A DNA stretch of 64,000 nt from Streptomyces brasiliensis (lineage in GTDB: Bacteria > Actinomycetota > Actinomycetes > Streptomycetales > Streptomycetaceae), in assembly GCF_014647875.1 (NCBI RefSeq), contig NZ_BMQA01000005.1:124001-188000 (forward strand), given 5' to 3'. Each line of letters begins with the position of its first letter. Within the stretch, counting starts at the first letter, position 1. The notes beneath the pieces are model-generated. The model ran no database searches and was not told the origin of the DNA. It saw nothing but the letters and a program-made list of their open reading frames with translations. Shown here one piece after another: positions 27,858-37,268 of the stretch. Position numbers and translations under genes: made by a program.

Positions 27858-29987
27858 TCATACTGATTTATCACGTTGTGCCAGGGAGCGCTTGAGGAAG
27901 TCCACCTGGAGCAGCAGCAGGTTCTCGGCGACCTGCTCCTGGGGCGTCATGTGCGTGACGCCTGACAGGGGCAGCACTTCGTGCGGGCGGCCCGCGGCGA
28001 GCAGGGCCGAGGACAGCCGCAGGGTGTGGGCGACCACCACGTTGTCGTCCGCCAGGCCGTGCACGATCATCAGCGGGCGGTGCGGCTCGGCCGGGGCGGA
28101 CAGCCCCTCGTCGGTGACGAGGGAGCTGCGCACGTACGCCCCCGGGTCCTGGGCCGGGTCGCCCAGGTACCGCTCCGTGTAGTGCGTGTCGTACAGGCGC
28201 CAGTCGGTGACCGGGGCGCCCGCGATGCCCGCGTGGAAGACGTCCGGGCGGCGCAGCACGGCCAGGCCCGCCAGCCAGCCGCCGTACGACCAGCCGCGGA
28301 TGCCCACCCGGGACAGGTCGAGCGGGAAGCGCGTCGCGAGGTCCTGGAGCGCCTCGACCTGGTCGTCCAGGGAGACCGTGAAGTCGCCGTGCACCGCCTT
28401 CTCCCAGGCCGGGGAGCGGCCGGGAGTGCCCCGGCCGTCGGCGACGACCACCGCGAAGCCCTGGTCGGCGAACCACTGCGAGGTCAGATGCGCGTTGTGT
28501 GCGGCGACCACGCGCGGGCCGTGCGGACCCCCGTAGGGGTCCAGCAAAACCGGCAGGGGAGTGTCCCCGTGGTAGTCCTGTGGCATAAGCACGGCGCACG
28601 GAATTCGGCGTGCGCCCCCCTCGGTGAGGGTCACCCGCGGGGACAAACCGGGGTCTTCGGCGTACGACGTGACAGTCGCCGTCGGTTTTCCGTCATGCAG
28701 CACCTGGGCCCGGGAACCCGGCCGGCCGAGCGTCGCGGAGATCAGCACGGTCGCCCCGCCGGCCCGCACCGCCGAGTGCACCCCGGGCTCCTGCGACACG
28801 CGCTCCACGCCCAGCTCGTTCACCCGGTAGACGTGCACCTCACCCGTTTCGGCCGACTGAGCCTCCTCGCCGGCGGACGCCGAGACCAGCACGTCGTCGG
28901 CGCCGACGTCGAGCACCGCACGGAGGTGGAGCTGCGCACTTGTCAGCGGACGTTCACCCACCGCGAGTACCCGAGCGCCCCCCTCGTCGGCGATCCGCAC
29001 GAGCTGTCCCGAGGGGCTCCAGCAAGGCACCCCGGGGAATAGTTCAAGCCAAGTTGGATCTTCGTCGGCGTGCACCATCCGGGTCGTTCCGGCGTCCGGG
29101 TCCACGGCCAGGAACAGCTGGCTGCGCTGGTCCCGCGCCTGCACCAGAAGCAGCGGCGCACCCGCCTCTGACCAGTGCACTCGCGCCAGATACGGATAGC
29201 GCGCCCGGTCCCAGAGAACCTCCGTGCGCGCGCCGTCCAGGCCCACCACGAACAGCCGTACCTCCGCGTTCGCGGTGCCCGCCGCCGGATAGCCGACGTG
29301 GTGTGGCTCACGCTCGGGATGGGCGGGGTCGGCGATCCACCACCGTCGCACCGGCGTGTCGTCCACGCGCGCCACGAGCAGCCGGTCCGACTCCGGAGCC
29401 CACCAGAAGCCCCGCGCACGCCCCATCTCCTCGGCTGCGATGAACTCGGCGAGCCCGTAGGCGACATCGGCCCTCTCCGGCTCGGCCAGCGCTCGGTCGC
29501 CCTCGCCCTCGGCGCCCACCACCCGCAGGGCGCCCTCGGCGACGTACGCGACGTGCCGTCCGTCGGGGGAGGGACGGGGGTCGATCACCGGTCCGGGGAC
29601 GGTGAGTTCACGTGCCGTGCCGGCTCGCAGCTCCGCCGTGAACAGCCGCCCTGACAAGGCGAAAGACGCCAGTTCCAGGGCCGTGTCGGTGGCATAGCCG
29701 ACGATGCCGGCGCCGCCCTCGCGGCTGCGCTCGCGGCGTGCCCGCTCCTCGGGCGAGAGGTCTTCCGCGGCGCCGCCCAGCAGGGCGCGCGGGTCGGCGG
29801 CGACGCGCTCCCCGCCGTCCGCGATGTCGAGAACCCACAGGGAGTTGGCCCGGTCCGTGCCGGAGTGCGAGCGCAGGAACGCGACACGCGAACCGTCGGG
29901 AGCCACGGTGAACGCGCGCGGCGCGCCGAGCGTGAACCGCTGGGTGCGCGCGTGCCGTCGGGGGAAGGAGTCAGGCTCGGTCGTCAT
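27858..29987 (-). CDS. S9 family (dipeptidyl-peptidase IV / prolyl oligopeptidase) serine peptidase
   Basis: A 709-residue cytoplasmic peptidase without signal peptide. An N-terminal beta-propeller region (about 20-430) precedes an alpha/beta-hydrolase domain. The nucleophile is in GWSYGGW (Ser about 566), the acid in LADDNVVV (Asp about 645) and the base in VTHMT (His about 678), which is the S9 triad. The start ATG 29987 (MTTEPDSFPRRHARTQ) is chosen because the propeller begins shortly after; the frame extends upstream with non-coding composition. It follows three peptide importers, convergent with the last, so it may degrade imported peptides, but it has its own transcription unit. Confidence 0.9.
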   Translation of the reverse strand: MTTEPDSFPRRHARTQRFTLGAPRAFTVAPDGSRVAFLRSHSGTDRANSLWVLDIADGGERVAADPRALLGGAAEDLSPEERARRERSREGGAGIVGYATDTALELASFALSGRLFTAELRAGTARELTVPGPVIDPRPSPDGRHVAYVAEGALRVVGAEGEGDRALAEPERADVAYGLAEFIAAEEMGRARGFWWAPESDRLLVARVDDTPVRRWWIADPAHPEREPHHVGYPAAGTANAEVRLFVVGLDGARTEVLWDRARYPYLARVHWSEAGAPLLLVQARDQRSQLFLAVDPDAGTTRMVHADEDPTWLELFPGVPCWSPSGQLVRIADEGGARVLAVGERPLTSAQLHLRAVLDVGADDVLVSASAGEEAQSAETGEVHVYRVNELGVERVSQEPGVHSAVRAGGATVLISATLGRPGSRAQVLHDGKPTATVTSYAEDPGLSPRVTLTEGGARRIPCAVLMPQDYHGDTPLPVLLDPYGGPHGPRVVAAHNAHLTSQWFADQGFAVVVADGRGTPGRSPAWEKAVHGDFTVSLDDQVEALQDLATRFPLDLSRVGIRGWSYGGWLAGLAVLRRPDVFHAGIAGAPVTDWRLYDTHYTERYLGDPAQDPGAYVRSSLVTDEGLSAPAEPHRPLMIVHGLADDNVVVAHTLRLSSALLAAGRPHEVLPLSGVTHMTPQEQVAENLLLLQVDFLKRSLAQRDKSV

Positions 29988-30050
29988 GCCCCGACCATAT
30001 TGGCCATGCGCCCCCTTGTGCGGCTGTGCGCCGAGCGATGCGCGAGCACG

Positions 30051-30069
30051 GATAGTTATGATCACTATC
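30051..30069. promoter_or_regulatory. 19-base inverted repeat, operator candidate
   Basis: GATAGT-tatgatc-ACTATC lies in the divergent region between the S9 peptidase and the small membrane protein gene, 64 bases upstream of the peptidase start codon. The surrounding bases are A/T-rich. No regulator can be named. Confidence 0.35.
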
Positions 30070-30177
30070 GCTGCGTGGGTATCAACCCGCTGGCGTCCGT
30101 ACGGACTTGCTGTACCGATTCGCAACCCCCATAGTCCGAACTCCCCGATCCCCCGGGACACTTGGAGGTGAGCCGCC

Positions 30178-30372
30178 GTGGCACTCTCGATTTCGGCGGT
30201 GGTGCTGCTGGCGATCATCGTCTTCTTGCTGATCAAGAAGTCAGGGCTGAAGGGCGGACACGCGGTCGTCTGCATGCTGCTCGGCTTCTATCTCGCCTCC
30301 TCGACGGTCGCCCCCACCATCAGCGACCTCACGACGAACCTCGCCAGCATGATCGGCAGCATCAAGTTCTAG
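30178..30372 (+). CDS. Small two-helix membrane protein
   Basis: A 64-residue protein starting with GTG 30178 after the excellent SD GGAGGTGA (30165-30172). Helix 1 is residues 2-19 (SISAVVLLAIIVFLLIKK), then a short basic loop LKGGHAVV, helix 2 about 28-43, and an amphipathic tail ISDLTTNLASMIGSIKF. Similar tiny membrane proteins are scattered in Streptomyces chromosomes and integrative plasmids; a holin-like or transfer-associated role has no support in this sequence. The frame stays open after the stop for another 57 codons. Confidence 0.75.
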   Translation: MALSISAVVLLAIIVFLLIKKSGLKGGHAVVCMLLGFYLASSTVAPTISDLTTNLASMIGSIKF

Positions 30373-30546
30373 CGGCTGCCGCGAAGGCGTCTTCGGTGCA
30401 CGCGGGCGGCCGGAGACGATCTCCGTGCCGTCCTGTTCTGCCGCTTCCCCCCTGCCTTCCTCCGCAAGCCTGACGAACCTGCCCGCCACGACTGGATCGA
30501 GCGCCTCGCGCCGGCCATCGCCCATGTGCTCGACGAGGAAGGGTGA
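30373..30546 (+). pseudogene. Possible remnant of a protein-coding 3' end
   Basis: In the same frame as the preceding small gene, the 57 codons after its TAG stop are open until TGA 30544-30546 and show strongly GC-ending codons. The translated end, DWIERLAPAIAHVLDEEG, reads like a genuine protein C-terminus. There is no start codon with an SD. It could be the tail of a gene whose front was lost, or chance in a GC-rich sequence. Confidence 0.25.
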
Positions 30547-30600
30547 CGGCCGGGCGGGGAGGGGGCCGGGCTGTCCGTGCCGCCTCGTAGGGTGGGGTGC

Positions 30601-31464
30601 ATGACGGAACTGCCCGACCGGCGTCTGCTCCTGGTGCACGCGCACCCGGACGACGAGTCGATCAACAACGGCGCCACCATGGCCAGGTACGCGGCCGAGG
30701 GAGCGCGCGTCACGCTGGTCACCTGCACCCTGGGCGAGCGCGGCGAGGTCATCCCCGCCGAGCTGCGGCATCTGACCGGCGCGGCCCTTGGCGAGCACCG
30801 GCTGCGCGAGCTGACCGCAGCGATGCGCGAGCTGGGCGTCGAGGACTTCCGCCTGCTCGGCGGCGCCGGGCGGTACGGCGACTCCGGGATGATGGGCCTG
30901 CCCGACAACGACGACCCGCACAGCTTCTGGCAGGCCGACGTCGACGAGGCCGCGGGACTCCTCACCGAGGTGATCCTGGAGGTCCGCCCCCAGGTCCTCG
31001 TCGCCTACGACGACAACGGCGGATACGGCCACCCCGACCACATCCAGGCCCACCGCGTCGCCATGCGCGCCGTCGAGCTGGCCGCCGATGCCGGCCACCG
31101 TATCGCCAAGGTCTACTGGAACCGCGTCCCGCGCCCCGTCGCCGAGGCCGCCTTCGCCCGCCTCGCAGCGGACCTGCCCGGCCTGCCCTTCGCCAAGAGC
31201 GCCGCCGTCGACGACGTACCGGGCGTGGTGGACGCCGACCGGATCACCACCGCCGTCGACGGCACCGCCCACACCGCCGCCAAGGCCGCCGCGATGCGCG
31301 CGCACGCCACCCAGATCGAGGTGTCCGGACCGTACTTCGCGCTCTCCAACGAACTGGCGCAGCCGATCCTCACCACCGAGTACTACGAGCTGGTGAACGG
31401 GGAGGCGACCGGCGAGACCGACCTGTTCGCCGGGATCGGCCCCGCCGCCGGGGAGGCGTCATGA
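30601..31464 (+). CDS. mshB: MshB, N-acetyl-GlcN-inositol deacetylase of mycothiol synthesis
   Basis: A 287-residue zinc deacetylase of the LmbE/PIG-L family that removes acetyl from GlcNAc-Ins in mycothiol biosynthesis. The metal ligands are visible: H15 and D18 in HAHPDDE and H147 in YGHPDH, the same numbering region as M. tuberculosis MshB (H13, D16, H147). Length is typical of MshB rather than the mycothiol-conjugate amidase. ATG 30601 is used; the frame upstream has no SD. The stop overlaps the next start (ATGA). Confidence 0.95.
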   Translation: MTELPDRRLLLVHAHPDDESINNGATMARYAAEGARVTLVTCTLGERGEVIPAELRHLTGAALGEHRLRELTAAMRELGVEDFRLLGGAGRYGDSGMMGLPDNDDPHSFWQADVDEAAGLLTEVILEVRPQVLVAYDDNGGYGHPDHIQAHRVAMRAVELAADAGHRIAKVYWNRVPRPVAEAAFARLAADLPGLPFAKSAAVDDVPGVVDADRITTAVDGTAHTAAKAAAMRAHATQIEVSGPYFALSNELAQPILTTEYYELVNGEATGETDLFAGIGPAAGEAS

Positions 31465-31877
31465 GTACGGCGGGACGCGGGCCGGTGCTCGCGCAGCCGC
31501 TGCGGCGCCCCTCCGCCGGGCGGATCGCCGCGTACGCCGGTCTGTTCGTGCTCGGTGCCGTCGTGGGGCTCGCCGGTTCGCTGGTGCAAGCGGGTTGGTT
31601 CCCCGGCGGGCTGCTGCTCGCGCTGGCCGGTTCCGCGGGGCTGTTCCTCGGCGGAGCACGTGCCGCCGGCAGCCGTGCCGGAGCGGTCGCGCCCGCGGCC
31701 GGCTGGATGCTCGCCGTCATCCTGCTCACCGCGAGCCGTCCGGAAGGAGACTTCCTCTTCGGCGCGGGAGGCGGCTCCTATCTCTTCCTCCTCGGCGGTA
31801 TGGCGGTGGCTGTGATCTGCGCCACCATCGGGCTGGGGAGGCAACCGGGCGGCGACGGCGTCCGACTTGCCAAGTGA
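31461..31877 (+). CDS. DUF6113-like integral membrane protein, coupled to mshB
   Basis: A 138-residue protein with four predicted membrane helices (about 22-40, 48-66, 75-92, 107-127) and short loops. The start ATG overlaps the mshB stop by four bases, so it is translated together with mshB. From memory, mshB in actinobacteria is often followed by such a membrane protein (Rv1171 in M. tuberculosis). No catalytic motif is seen; function unknown. Confidence 0.8.
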   Translation: MSTAGRGPVLAQPLRRPSAGRIAAYAGLFVLGAVVGLAGSLVQAGWFPGGLLLALAGSAGLFLGGARAAGSRAGAVAPAAGWMLAVILLTASRPEGDFLFGAGGGSYLFLLGGMAVAVICATIGLGRQPGGDGVRLAK

Positions 31878-32033
31878 CGTACCACTTCGCCGTGAGCCGC
31901 GCGTGCAAGTGCCGTGTGGGTTTCCCCGGCAGTCGTGGGATACGGGCCAGAAGTGGCCAGTATGGTGGTGCGCGCCGCCGAGCCGCCCGAGCAAGGTCGT
32001 GACGGGCGGCGGAGCCAACCGGGAGAACCTGCC

Positions 32034-34247
32034 TTGAGTCGTGATACTGACACTCCGTCCTCCGGGCCCAACGGGCGCGGCGGAGCCGCATACCCCTCGG
32101 GCACGCCGCCGTACGGGACCCCCATGGTTTCCGACGACGGCACGGACGCGGGCCGTGCGGCCGCGCAGCCGGAGGAGCGCAAGACCGAGACCACGCTGAC
32201 GACCCGGATCCGGATCAACATCCCCGGGTCGCGGCCCATTCCGCCGGTCGTCGTGCGTACGCCCGTCGCGGACGCCGAGGGCTCCGCCGACGACAAGCCC
32301 GCGGAGCACCCGCAGCCGTCCCCCGCTCCGGCCGCGCCGAGCGCCGCGGAGGCTCCCGCCGAGCCCGCCGCGCCGGCCGCCGAGGAGAAGACCAGCGACT
32401 GGTTCGCGCCGCGCAAGTCCGGTGCGGGCAAGGGCGGTCAGGGCGGCACGAGCACAAAGGGCGCCGGTACGGCTGCCGGTTCGGCGGCCGGTGCCGCCGC
32501 GGGCGCGGCTCCGGGTGCCCCTGGCGCTGCCCGTCCGGGAGGTGCCGGTGCTCCGGGCGCCGCGCGTCCGGGCGGCCGGCCGGGCGGGGTCGTCGGCTCC
32601 ATGGGCGCGCCGGGCGGCCGTACGGGTGCCGCGAAGGGCGCCGGGCTGCCCGGTGCCACCGGTGGACCCGTCGCCCCCGGCCACGGAGGCGGCACGGGCT
32701 CCTTCGACGTCACCGAGGCGCTCGCCGCGGGCCCGCTGGGCGGTAGCTCGCGGCCCGGCGCCGGTGAGCCGCGTCGCGACGACCTGCCGTTCTTCTCGGA
32801 GAACGGCAGCGGTCAGGGCGGCGCCGACGGTACGAACGGCCAGGGCGGCCCGGGTGCCCCCGGCGGTCGCGGAGGCTTCAACGGCCCGACCGGTCCGGCC
32901 GGCCCGACCAGCGGCCCGGTCACCGGCGACGGCCCGATGGTGCCGCCCGTCGGCGGCGGCCCCGGCATGGAGCCCGGCGAGGCCTTCGGCGGCCCTGCCG
33001 GTCCCGGCGGCCCCGGCAGGCGCCCCGGCCCCGGCGCGAACCTCGGCCCCGGTGGCGGCCTGAGCGACGACACCGCGATCCTCACTCCGCAGAAGCCGGC
33101 CCCGGAACCGGGCACGCCCGGCTACGGCAACCCGGCGGACAACGTCTCCGGGCACACCGTCACGAGCGGCATCCCGGTCGTCCCGCCCGCGGGCGGCTCA
33201 CCGTTCAGCCCGGGCGCCCACCCCGAGGGCCCGGTGCCGCACACGCCTCCGAAGCTGCCCGAGCCGGTCGCGCAGAACGTGCCCGCGGCCCCCAAGCCGA
33301 AGAAGAAGGGCCGCAGCAAGCTGGTCCTGCTCGGCGTCGGCGTGGTGGTGGTCCTCGGCGGTGCCTATGGCGCCGGGCTGCTGATGAACCACACCGACGT
33401 GCCCAAGGGCACCACCGTGTTCGGCGTCGACATCGGCGGCGGCACGCGTGACGACGCGGTCAACAAGCTCGACGACACCTTCGGCAGCCGGGTCAACAAG
33501 CCGCTGAAGCTGGCCGTCGGCGGCAAGACGGTCGAGCTGACGCCGGACAAGGCGGGGCTCCAGTTCGACGTCCAGAGCACGGTCGCCAAGGCCGCGACGA
33601 GCGACTACAACCCGGTCACCGTGGTCGGCTCGCTCTTCGGACAGCAGCGGGAGATCGAACCGGCCATGCCGGTCGACGAGGAGAAGCTCCAGGCGGCCCT
33701 GCAGGCCGCGGGTGGCGGCTCCGGTTCGGTCACGGAGGGCACGATCAGGTTCGAGTCCGGCAAGGCGGTCTCCGTCTACGGCAAGGCGGGCAAGGGCATC
33801 GCCGCCGCCCAGGCGACCCCAGCGGTCCAGCAGGCGTACCACACCCTGGTGGAAACCGGCACGGCCGCCCCGGTGACGGTCCCCACGACGACCCAGCAGC
33901 CGACGGTCTCGAACGCCGAGGTCGACCGCGAGATGAAGGAGTTCGCGCAGCCGGCGATGTCCGGCATCGTCACGGTCCAGACCGACCCCGCGCACTCGAT
34001 CCAGTTCAGCCCGCAGAACTCCCTGTGGAAGTTCCTCAAGGTGACGGCGGTCAACGGCAAGCTGGTCGACAAGCCCGACCTCGACGCCCTGAAGGGGCTC
34101 TACGGCCAGACCTTCGACGGTGTGAAGATCACCCGTGCCAACGGCGAGAAGACGGCCGTCACGCCGCAGGACGTGTACGTAGCCCTGCGCACGGCGCTGA
34201 CGAGCGGGACGAATCGCGTCGGCGTGATCCAGACCGACCCCAACTGA
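32034..34247 (+). CDS. Anchored peptidoglycan-binding protein with long Pro/Gly-rich N-terminus
   Basis: A 737-residue single-pass protein. Residues 1-425 are disordered, extremely rich in Pro, Gly and Ala (repeats such as GGPGAPGG, GPTGPAG). A basic patch PKPKKKGRSK precedes one membrane helix (about 429-447), and about 285 extracellular residues follow with two copies of a PG_binding_4-like domain (FGVDIGGGTRDDAVNKL, VELTPDKAGLQFDV). This is the domain found before L,D-transpeptidase or VanW domains, but no such catalytic domain is present here. The TTG start 32034 follows GGGAG; in-frame codons upstream look non-coding. It probably links the cytoplasmic side to the cell wall. Confidence 0.75.
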   Translation: MSRDTDTPSSGPNGRGGAAYPSGTPPYGTPMVSDDGTDAGRAAAQPEERKTETTLTTRIRINIPGSRPIPPVVVRTPVADAEGSADDKPAEHPQPSPAPAAPSAAEAPAEPAAPAAEEKTSDWFAPRKSGAGKGGQGGTSTKGAGTAAGSAAGAAAGAAPGAPGAARPGGAGAPGAARPGGRPGGVVGSMGAPGGRTGAAKGAGLPGATGGPVAPGHGGGTGSFDVTEALAAGPLGGSSRPGAGEPRRDDLPFFSENGSGQGGADGTNGQGGPGAPGGRGGFNGPTGPAGPTSGPVTGDGPMVPPVGGGPGMEPGEAFGGPAGPGGPGRRPGPGANLGPGGGLSDDTAILTPQKPAPEPGTPGYGNPADNVSGHTVTSGIPVVPPAGGSPFSPGAHPEGPVPHTPPKLPEPVAQNVPAAPKPKKKGRSKLVLLGVGVVVVLGGAYGAGLLMNHTDVPKGTTVFGVDIGGGTRDDAVNKLDDTFGSRVNKPLKLAVGGKTVELTPDKAGLQFDVQSTVAKAATSDYNPVTVVGSLFGQQREIEPAMPVDEEKLQAALQAAGGGSGSVTEGTIRFESGKAVSVYGKAGKGIAAAQATPAVQQAYHTLVETGTAAPVTVPTTTQQPTVSNAEVDREMKEFAQPAMSGIVTVQTDPAHSIQFSPQNSLWKFLKVTAVNGKLVDKPDLDALKGLYGQTFDGVKITRANGEKTAVTPQDVYVALRTALTSGTNRVGVIQTDPN

Positions 34248-34260
34248 CCCGGCCCGCGAA

Positions 34261-34288
34261 GGGGCGCCCGGCGGTGGCCGGGCGCCCC
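34261..34288 (+). terminator. Terminator of the peptidoglycan-binding protein gene
   Basis: GGGGCGCCCGGC and GCCGGGCGCCCC form a perfect 12-base stem with a four-base GGTG loop, followed by TCTC. Confidence 0.85.
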
Positions 34289-34322
34289 TCTCGCATGTCG
34301 TGGACCACGTCACCGGCGCCGT

Positions 34323-34336
34323 ATGACATCTGTCAT
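34323..34336. promoter_or_regulatory. Palindrome ATGACA-TC-TGTCAT, operator candidate
   Basis: Two perfect six-base arms with a two-base spacer, about 60 bases upstream of the exporter/two-component operon. NarL-family response regulators bind such short palindromes, and the operon ends in a NarL-type regulator, so autoregulation is the natural inference. Confidence 0.5.
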
Positions 34337-34365
34337 CCGGCAGTCAGGACCCCCGACACTGCCGG
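34337..34365. repeat. Inverted repeat directly next to the palindrome
   Basis: CCGGCAGT (34337-34344) and ACTGCCGG (34358-34365) are perfect complements separated by 13 bases. They lie immediately downstream of ATGACATCTGTCAT and could be a second operator or a leader hairpin. Confidence 0.4.
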
Positions 34366-34396
34366 GGTTCCGGCCCTCGCCGCCAGCATGGTCCCC

Positions 34397-35332
34397 ATGA
34401 CAACGACAGCGGTGGCCACCGGTACCCCGGTGGTCGCGTTCGATCAAGTGAGCAAGGTCTACGGGAGCGTGCGGGCCGTCGACGGGCTGACGCTCGCCCT
34501 GCATCCGGGGGAGACCGTGGCTCTGCTCGGGCCCAACGGGGCCGGCAAGTCCACCACCCTCGATCTCTTGCTCGGGCTCAAGCCCGCCGACAACGGCACC
34601 GTGAGCGTCTTCGGGACCAGCCCGCGCGAGGCCATCGTCGCCGGGCGGGTGGGCGCCATGCTGCAGAGCGGTGGGCTGATGGACGAGGTCACCGTCGCCG
34701 AACTGGTCAAGCTCGGCTGCGCCCTGCACCCGAGGCCGTACCAGGTCTCCGACGTGCTGGCCCGCGCCGGTATCACGCAGATCGCCGACCGCAAGGTCAA
34801 CAAGCTCTCCGGCGGCCAGGCCCAGCGTGTCCGCTTCGCCCTCGCCACCGCGGGCGACAGCGACCTGATCGTCCTGGACGAGCCGACCACCGGCATGGAC
34901 GTCTCCGCCCGCCAGGCCTTCTGGTCCACCATGCGCGAACAGGCCGAGCAGGGCCGTACGGTCCTCTTCGCCACCCACTACCTCGAAGAGGCCGACGCCA
35001 TCGCCGACCGCGTGCTCGTCCTGCACCGCGGGCGGCTCCTCGCCGACGGCACCGCCGCCGAGATCAAGGCCAAGGCCGGGGCGCGCCGGGTCTCCTTCGA
35101 CCTGACCGGGACCATCGACGAACAGGCCCTGCGCGCGCTGCCGTTCCTCACCTCGATCGGTGTCTCCGGCCAGACCGTCCGCATCCAGTCCAGCGACGCC
35201 GACGCCACCGTGCACGCCCTGTACGGCCTCGGCGTCTACCCCCGCAACCTCGAAGTCGCCGGACTCGGGCTCGAGCAGGCCTTCGTCGCCATCACGGAGG
35301 CCGAGGAGGCCAAGGAGGCCACGCCGTCATGA
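34397..35332 (+). CDS. ABC-2 exporter ATPase
   Basis: A 311-residue ATPase of the antibiotic/lipid-exporter type. Walker A GPNGAGKST is at about 52-60, the signature LSGGQAQR at about 136-143 and Walker B LIVLDEPTTGMD just after; the C-terminal extension is typical of DrrA-like proteins. ATG 34397 is chosen; an ATG nine bases upstream is also possible and neither has a clear SD. First gene of a four-gene unit (ATPase, permease, histidine kinase, regulator) joined by overlapping starts and stops. Confidence 0.9.
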   Translation: MTTTAVATGTPVVAFDQVSKVYGSVRAVDGLTLALHPGETVALLGPNGAGKSTTLDLLLGLKPADNGTVSVFGTSPREAIVAGRVGAMLQSGGLMDEVTVAELVKLGCALHPRPYQVSDVLARAGITQIADRKVNKLSGGQAQRVRFALATAGDSDLIVLDEPTTGMDVSARQAFWSTMREQAEQGRTVLFATHYLEEADAIADRVLVLHRGRLLADGTAAEIKAKAGARRVSFDLTGTIDEQALRALPFLTSIGVSGQTVRIQSSDADATVHALYGLGVYPRNLEVAGLGLEQAFVAITEAEEAKEATPS

Positions 35333-36069
35333 ACGGTCTGATCAAGCTCGAACTCGTCCGCGCCCTGCGCAACCGCAAGTTCCTGTTCTTTTCGGTGATG
35401 TATCCGTCGGTGCTGTTCCTGATCATCGCGGGCAACGCGGACAGCACCGAGAAGATCGACGGCACCGGCCTGACCCTGCCGACGTACATGATGGTCTCCA
35501 TGGCCTCCTTCGGCGCGCTCACGGCCGTCCTGATGGGCAACAGCGAGCGCATCGCCAAGGAGCGCGAGAACGGCTGGGTGCGCCAGCTCAGGCTGACCAC
35601 CCTGCCGGGACACGGCTACGTCCTCGCGAAGACCGCCAGCGCGGCCGTGGTGAGCCTGCCGTCCATCGTCGTGGTTTTCGTCGTCGCCGCGGCCGTGAAG
35701 GACGTACGCCTCGACGCCTGGCCGTGGATCGCCCTGACCGCCGCGATCTGGGCCGGGAGCCTGGTTTTCGCGGCGCTCGGCGTCGCCATCGGGTATCTGG
35801 CCGGCGGGGACGCGGTCCGTCCGATCACGATGATCACCTACTTCGTGCTGTCGATCCTGGGCGGCCTGTGGATGCCGACCACGACCTTCCCGCGGTGGCT
35901 GCAGGACATCGCGAAGTGGCTGCCCACGCACGCGTACGCTGCCCTGGGCCGGGCCATCGAACAGAGCCGGGCCCCGGCGGCCCAGGACATCGCCATCCTC
36001 GCCGTCTTCTTCGTCCTGTTCGCGGGCGGCGCGGCCTGGCTGTACCGGAAGGACACGCTGAAGGCGTGA
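35329..36069 (+). CDS. ABC-2 exporter permease
   Basis: A 246-residue ABC-2 membrane protein with six predicted helices (about 18-36, 51-70, 104-124, 138-158, 165-183, 216-236) and the ABC-2 hallmark ERENGWVRQLRLTTL before helix 3. The start overlaps the ATPase stop (ATGA), so the two subunits are made together. The substrate is unknown; such pairs next to DesK-type kinases often handle membrane-active compounds. Confidence 0.9.
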   Translation: MNGLIKLELVRALRNRKFLFFSVMYPSVLFLIIAGNADSTEKIDGTGLTLPTYMMVSMASFGALTAVLMGNSERIAKERENGWVRQLRLTTLPGHGYVLAKTASAAVVSLPSIVVVFVVAAAVKDVRLDAWPWIALTAAIWAGSLVFAALGVAIGYLAGGDAVRPITMITYFVLSILGGLWMPTTTFPRWLQDIAKWLPTHAYAALGRAIEQSRAPAAQDIAILAVFFVLFAGGAAWLYRKDTLKA

Positions 36070-36074
36070 GCATC

Positions 36075-37268
36075 ATGACGGACCCCGTGTCGGTGGAGGC
36101 GAAGCGCGGGCCCCTGGTGCCCATCGGACAGTCGCCCCGCAACCAGCGTGAGACGGTGCTGCGCAAGCTGCTGTGGATCGGCGTCTGGCTCGTCTTCCTC
36201 GGCTCGCCGGTCCGCGACCTCGTCGCCGGGAACCACAGCACCGGCGGCACCGTCGTGGGCTGGCTGGGCCTCGCGGTGTTCGTCGGCGTCTATCTGACGC
36301 TGGTCTTCCGGAACATGGGGACGCCGTTCACCATGCCGCTCGTCGTCGGCCTGCTCGTCGTCCTCGCCATGCTCGCGACCGCGTTGTCGCTCACCCTCGG
36401 CGGCTCCTGGCTCGGCCTCTACTGCTACGTCTCGGTGGCCTGCGGAGCGACCCTGCCGCTGAGGGTGGCCTACGGCGCCGTCCCGGCGACGGCCGGCCTG
36501 ATGCTGGCCGTGGGCGGCCACGTCGGTCCGGACGTGGCCCGCGAGCTGGTCCTGCTGGTGCTGCTGATCGGCTTCGCCATGTCCGGCGTCGGCCAACTCG
36601 TGCGTACGACCATCGAGTTGCGCAGGGCCCGTGCCACCGTCGCCCAGCTCGCCGCCAACGAGGAGCGCCTGCGCCTCGCCCGCGACCTGCACGACCTGCT
36701 CGGCCACTCGCTCTCCCTGATCACGCTGAAGAGCGAGCTGGCGGGCCGGATGCTGCCCGACCACCCCGCGAAGGCCGCCCAGCAGGTCGCCGACATCGAG
36801 CAGGTCAGCCGCCAGGCCCTGGTCGACGTGCGCGAGGCGGTCACCGGCTACCGGCGCCCGCGCCTGGTCGCCGAACTTGCCGGGGCCCAGGTCGCCCTGA
36901 CCGCCGCGGGAGTCGTCGTCGAGGCCCCGGCCGACCCCGACCTCACCGGCGTCCCCGAGGAGGCCGAGTCCGCGCTCGCCTGGGCGCTGCGCGAGGCCGT
37001 CACCAACGTCGTACGGCACAGCGGTGCCCGGCGCTGCACGGTGGAGGTGCTGCGCCGCCAGACCCTGGACGGCCCCGTCCTCGAGCTCTCCGTCGAGGAC
37101 GACGGCTCGGGCGGCTCGGGCAAGGGGCCCGGCAACGGCCTGACCGGTCTGACCGAGCGCCTGGAGAAGGCGGGCGGCAGCCTGGAGGCGGGCCGGATCA
37201 GGCACGGCTTCCGGCTCGTCGCCCGCGTGCCCGCGGCCCCGTCCGTGGACGTAGGATCCCGGGCATGA
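36075..37268 (+). CDS. DesK/NarX-type sensor histidine kinase
   Basis: A 397-residue kinase. Four to five membrane helices fill about 33-170 with no large extracellular domain, so it probably senses the membrane itself or its exporter. A HisKA_3 domain has ERLRLARDLHDLLGHSL with phospho-acceptor H206, followed by HATPase_c with NVVRHSGA (N box) and DDGSGGSGKGPGNGLTGL (G boxes). ATG 36075 is used; an overlapping GTG 36066 is an alternative that would couple it to the permease stop. Confidence 0.92.
   Translation: MTDPVSVEAKRGPLVPIGQSPRNQRETVLRKLLWIGVWLVFLGSPVRDLVAGNHSTGGTVVGWLGLAVFVGVYLTLVFRNMGTPFTMPLVVGLLVVLAMLATALSLTLGGSWLGLYCYVSVACGATLPLRVAYGAVPATAGLMLAVGGHVGPDVARELVLLVLLIGFAMSGVGQLVRTTIELRRARATVAQLAANEERLRLARDLHDLLGHSLSLITLKSELAGRMLPDHPAKAAQQVADIEQVSRQALVDVREAVTGYRRPRLVAELAGAQVALTAAGVVVEAPADPDLTGVPEEAESALAWALREAVTNVVRHSGARRCTVEVLRRQTLDGPVLELSVEDDGSGGSGKGPGNGLTGLTERLEKAGGSLEAGRIRHGFRLVARVPAAPSVDVGSRA

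Noticed and set aside
34388..34399. Alternative ATG at 34388 for the exporter ATPase
   Set aside because: It adds only three residues and neither start has an SD; the downstream ATG fits the family N-terminus equally well, so it was kept.
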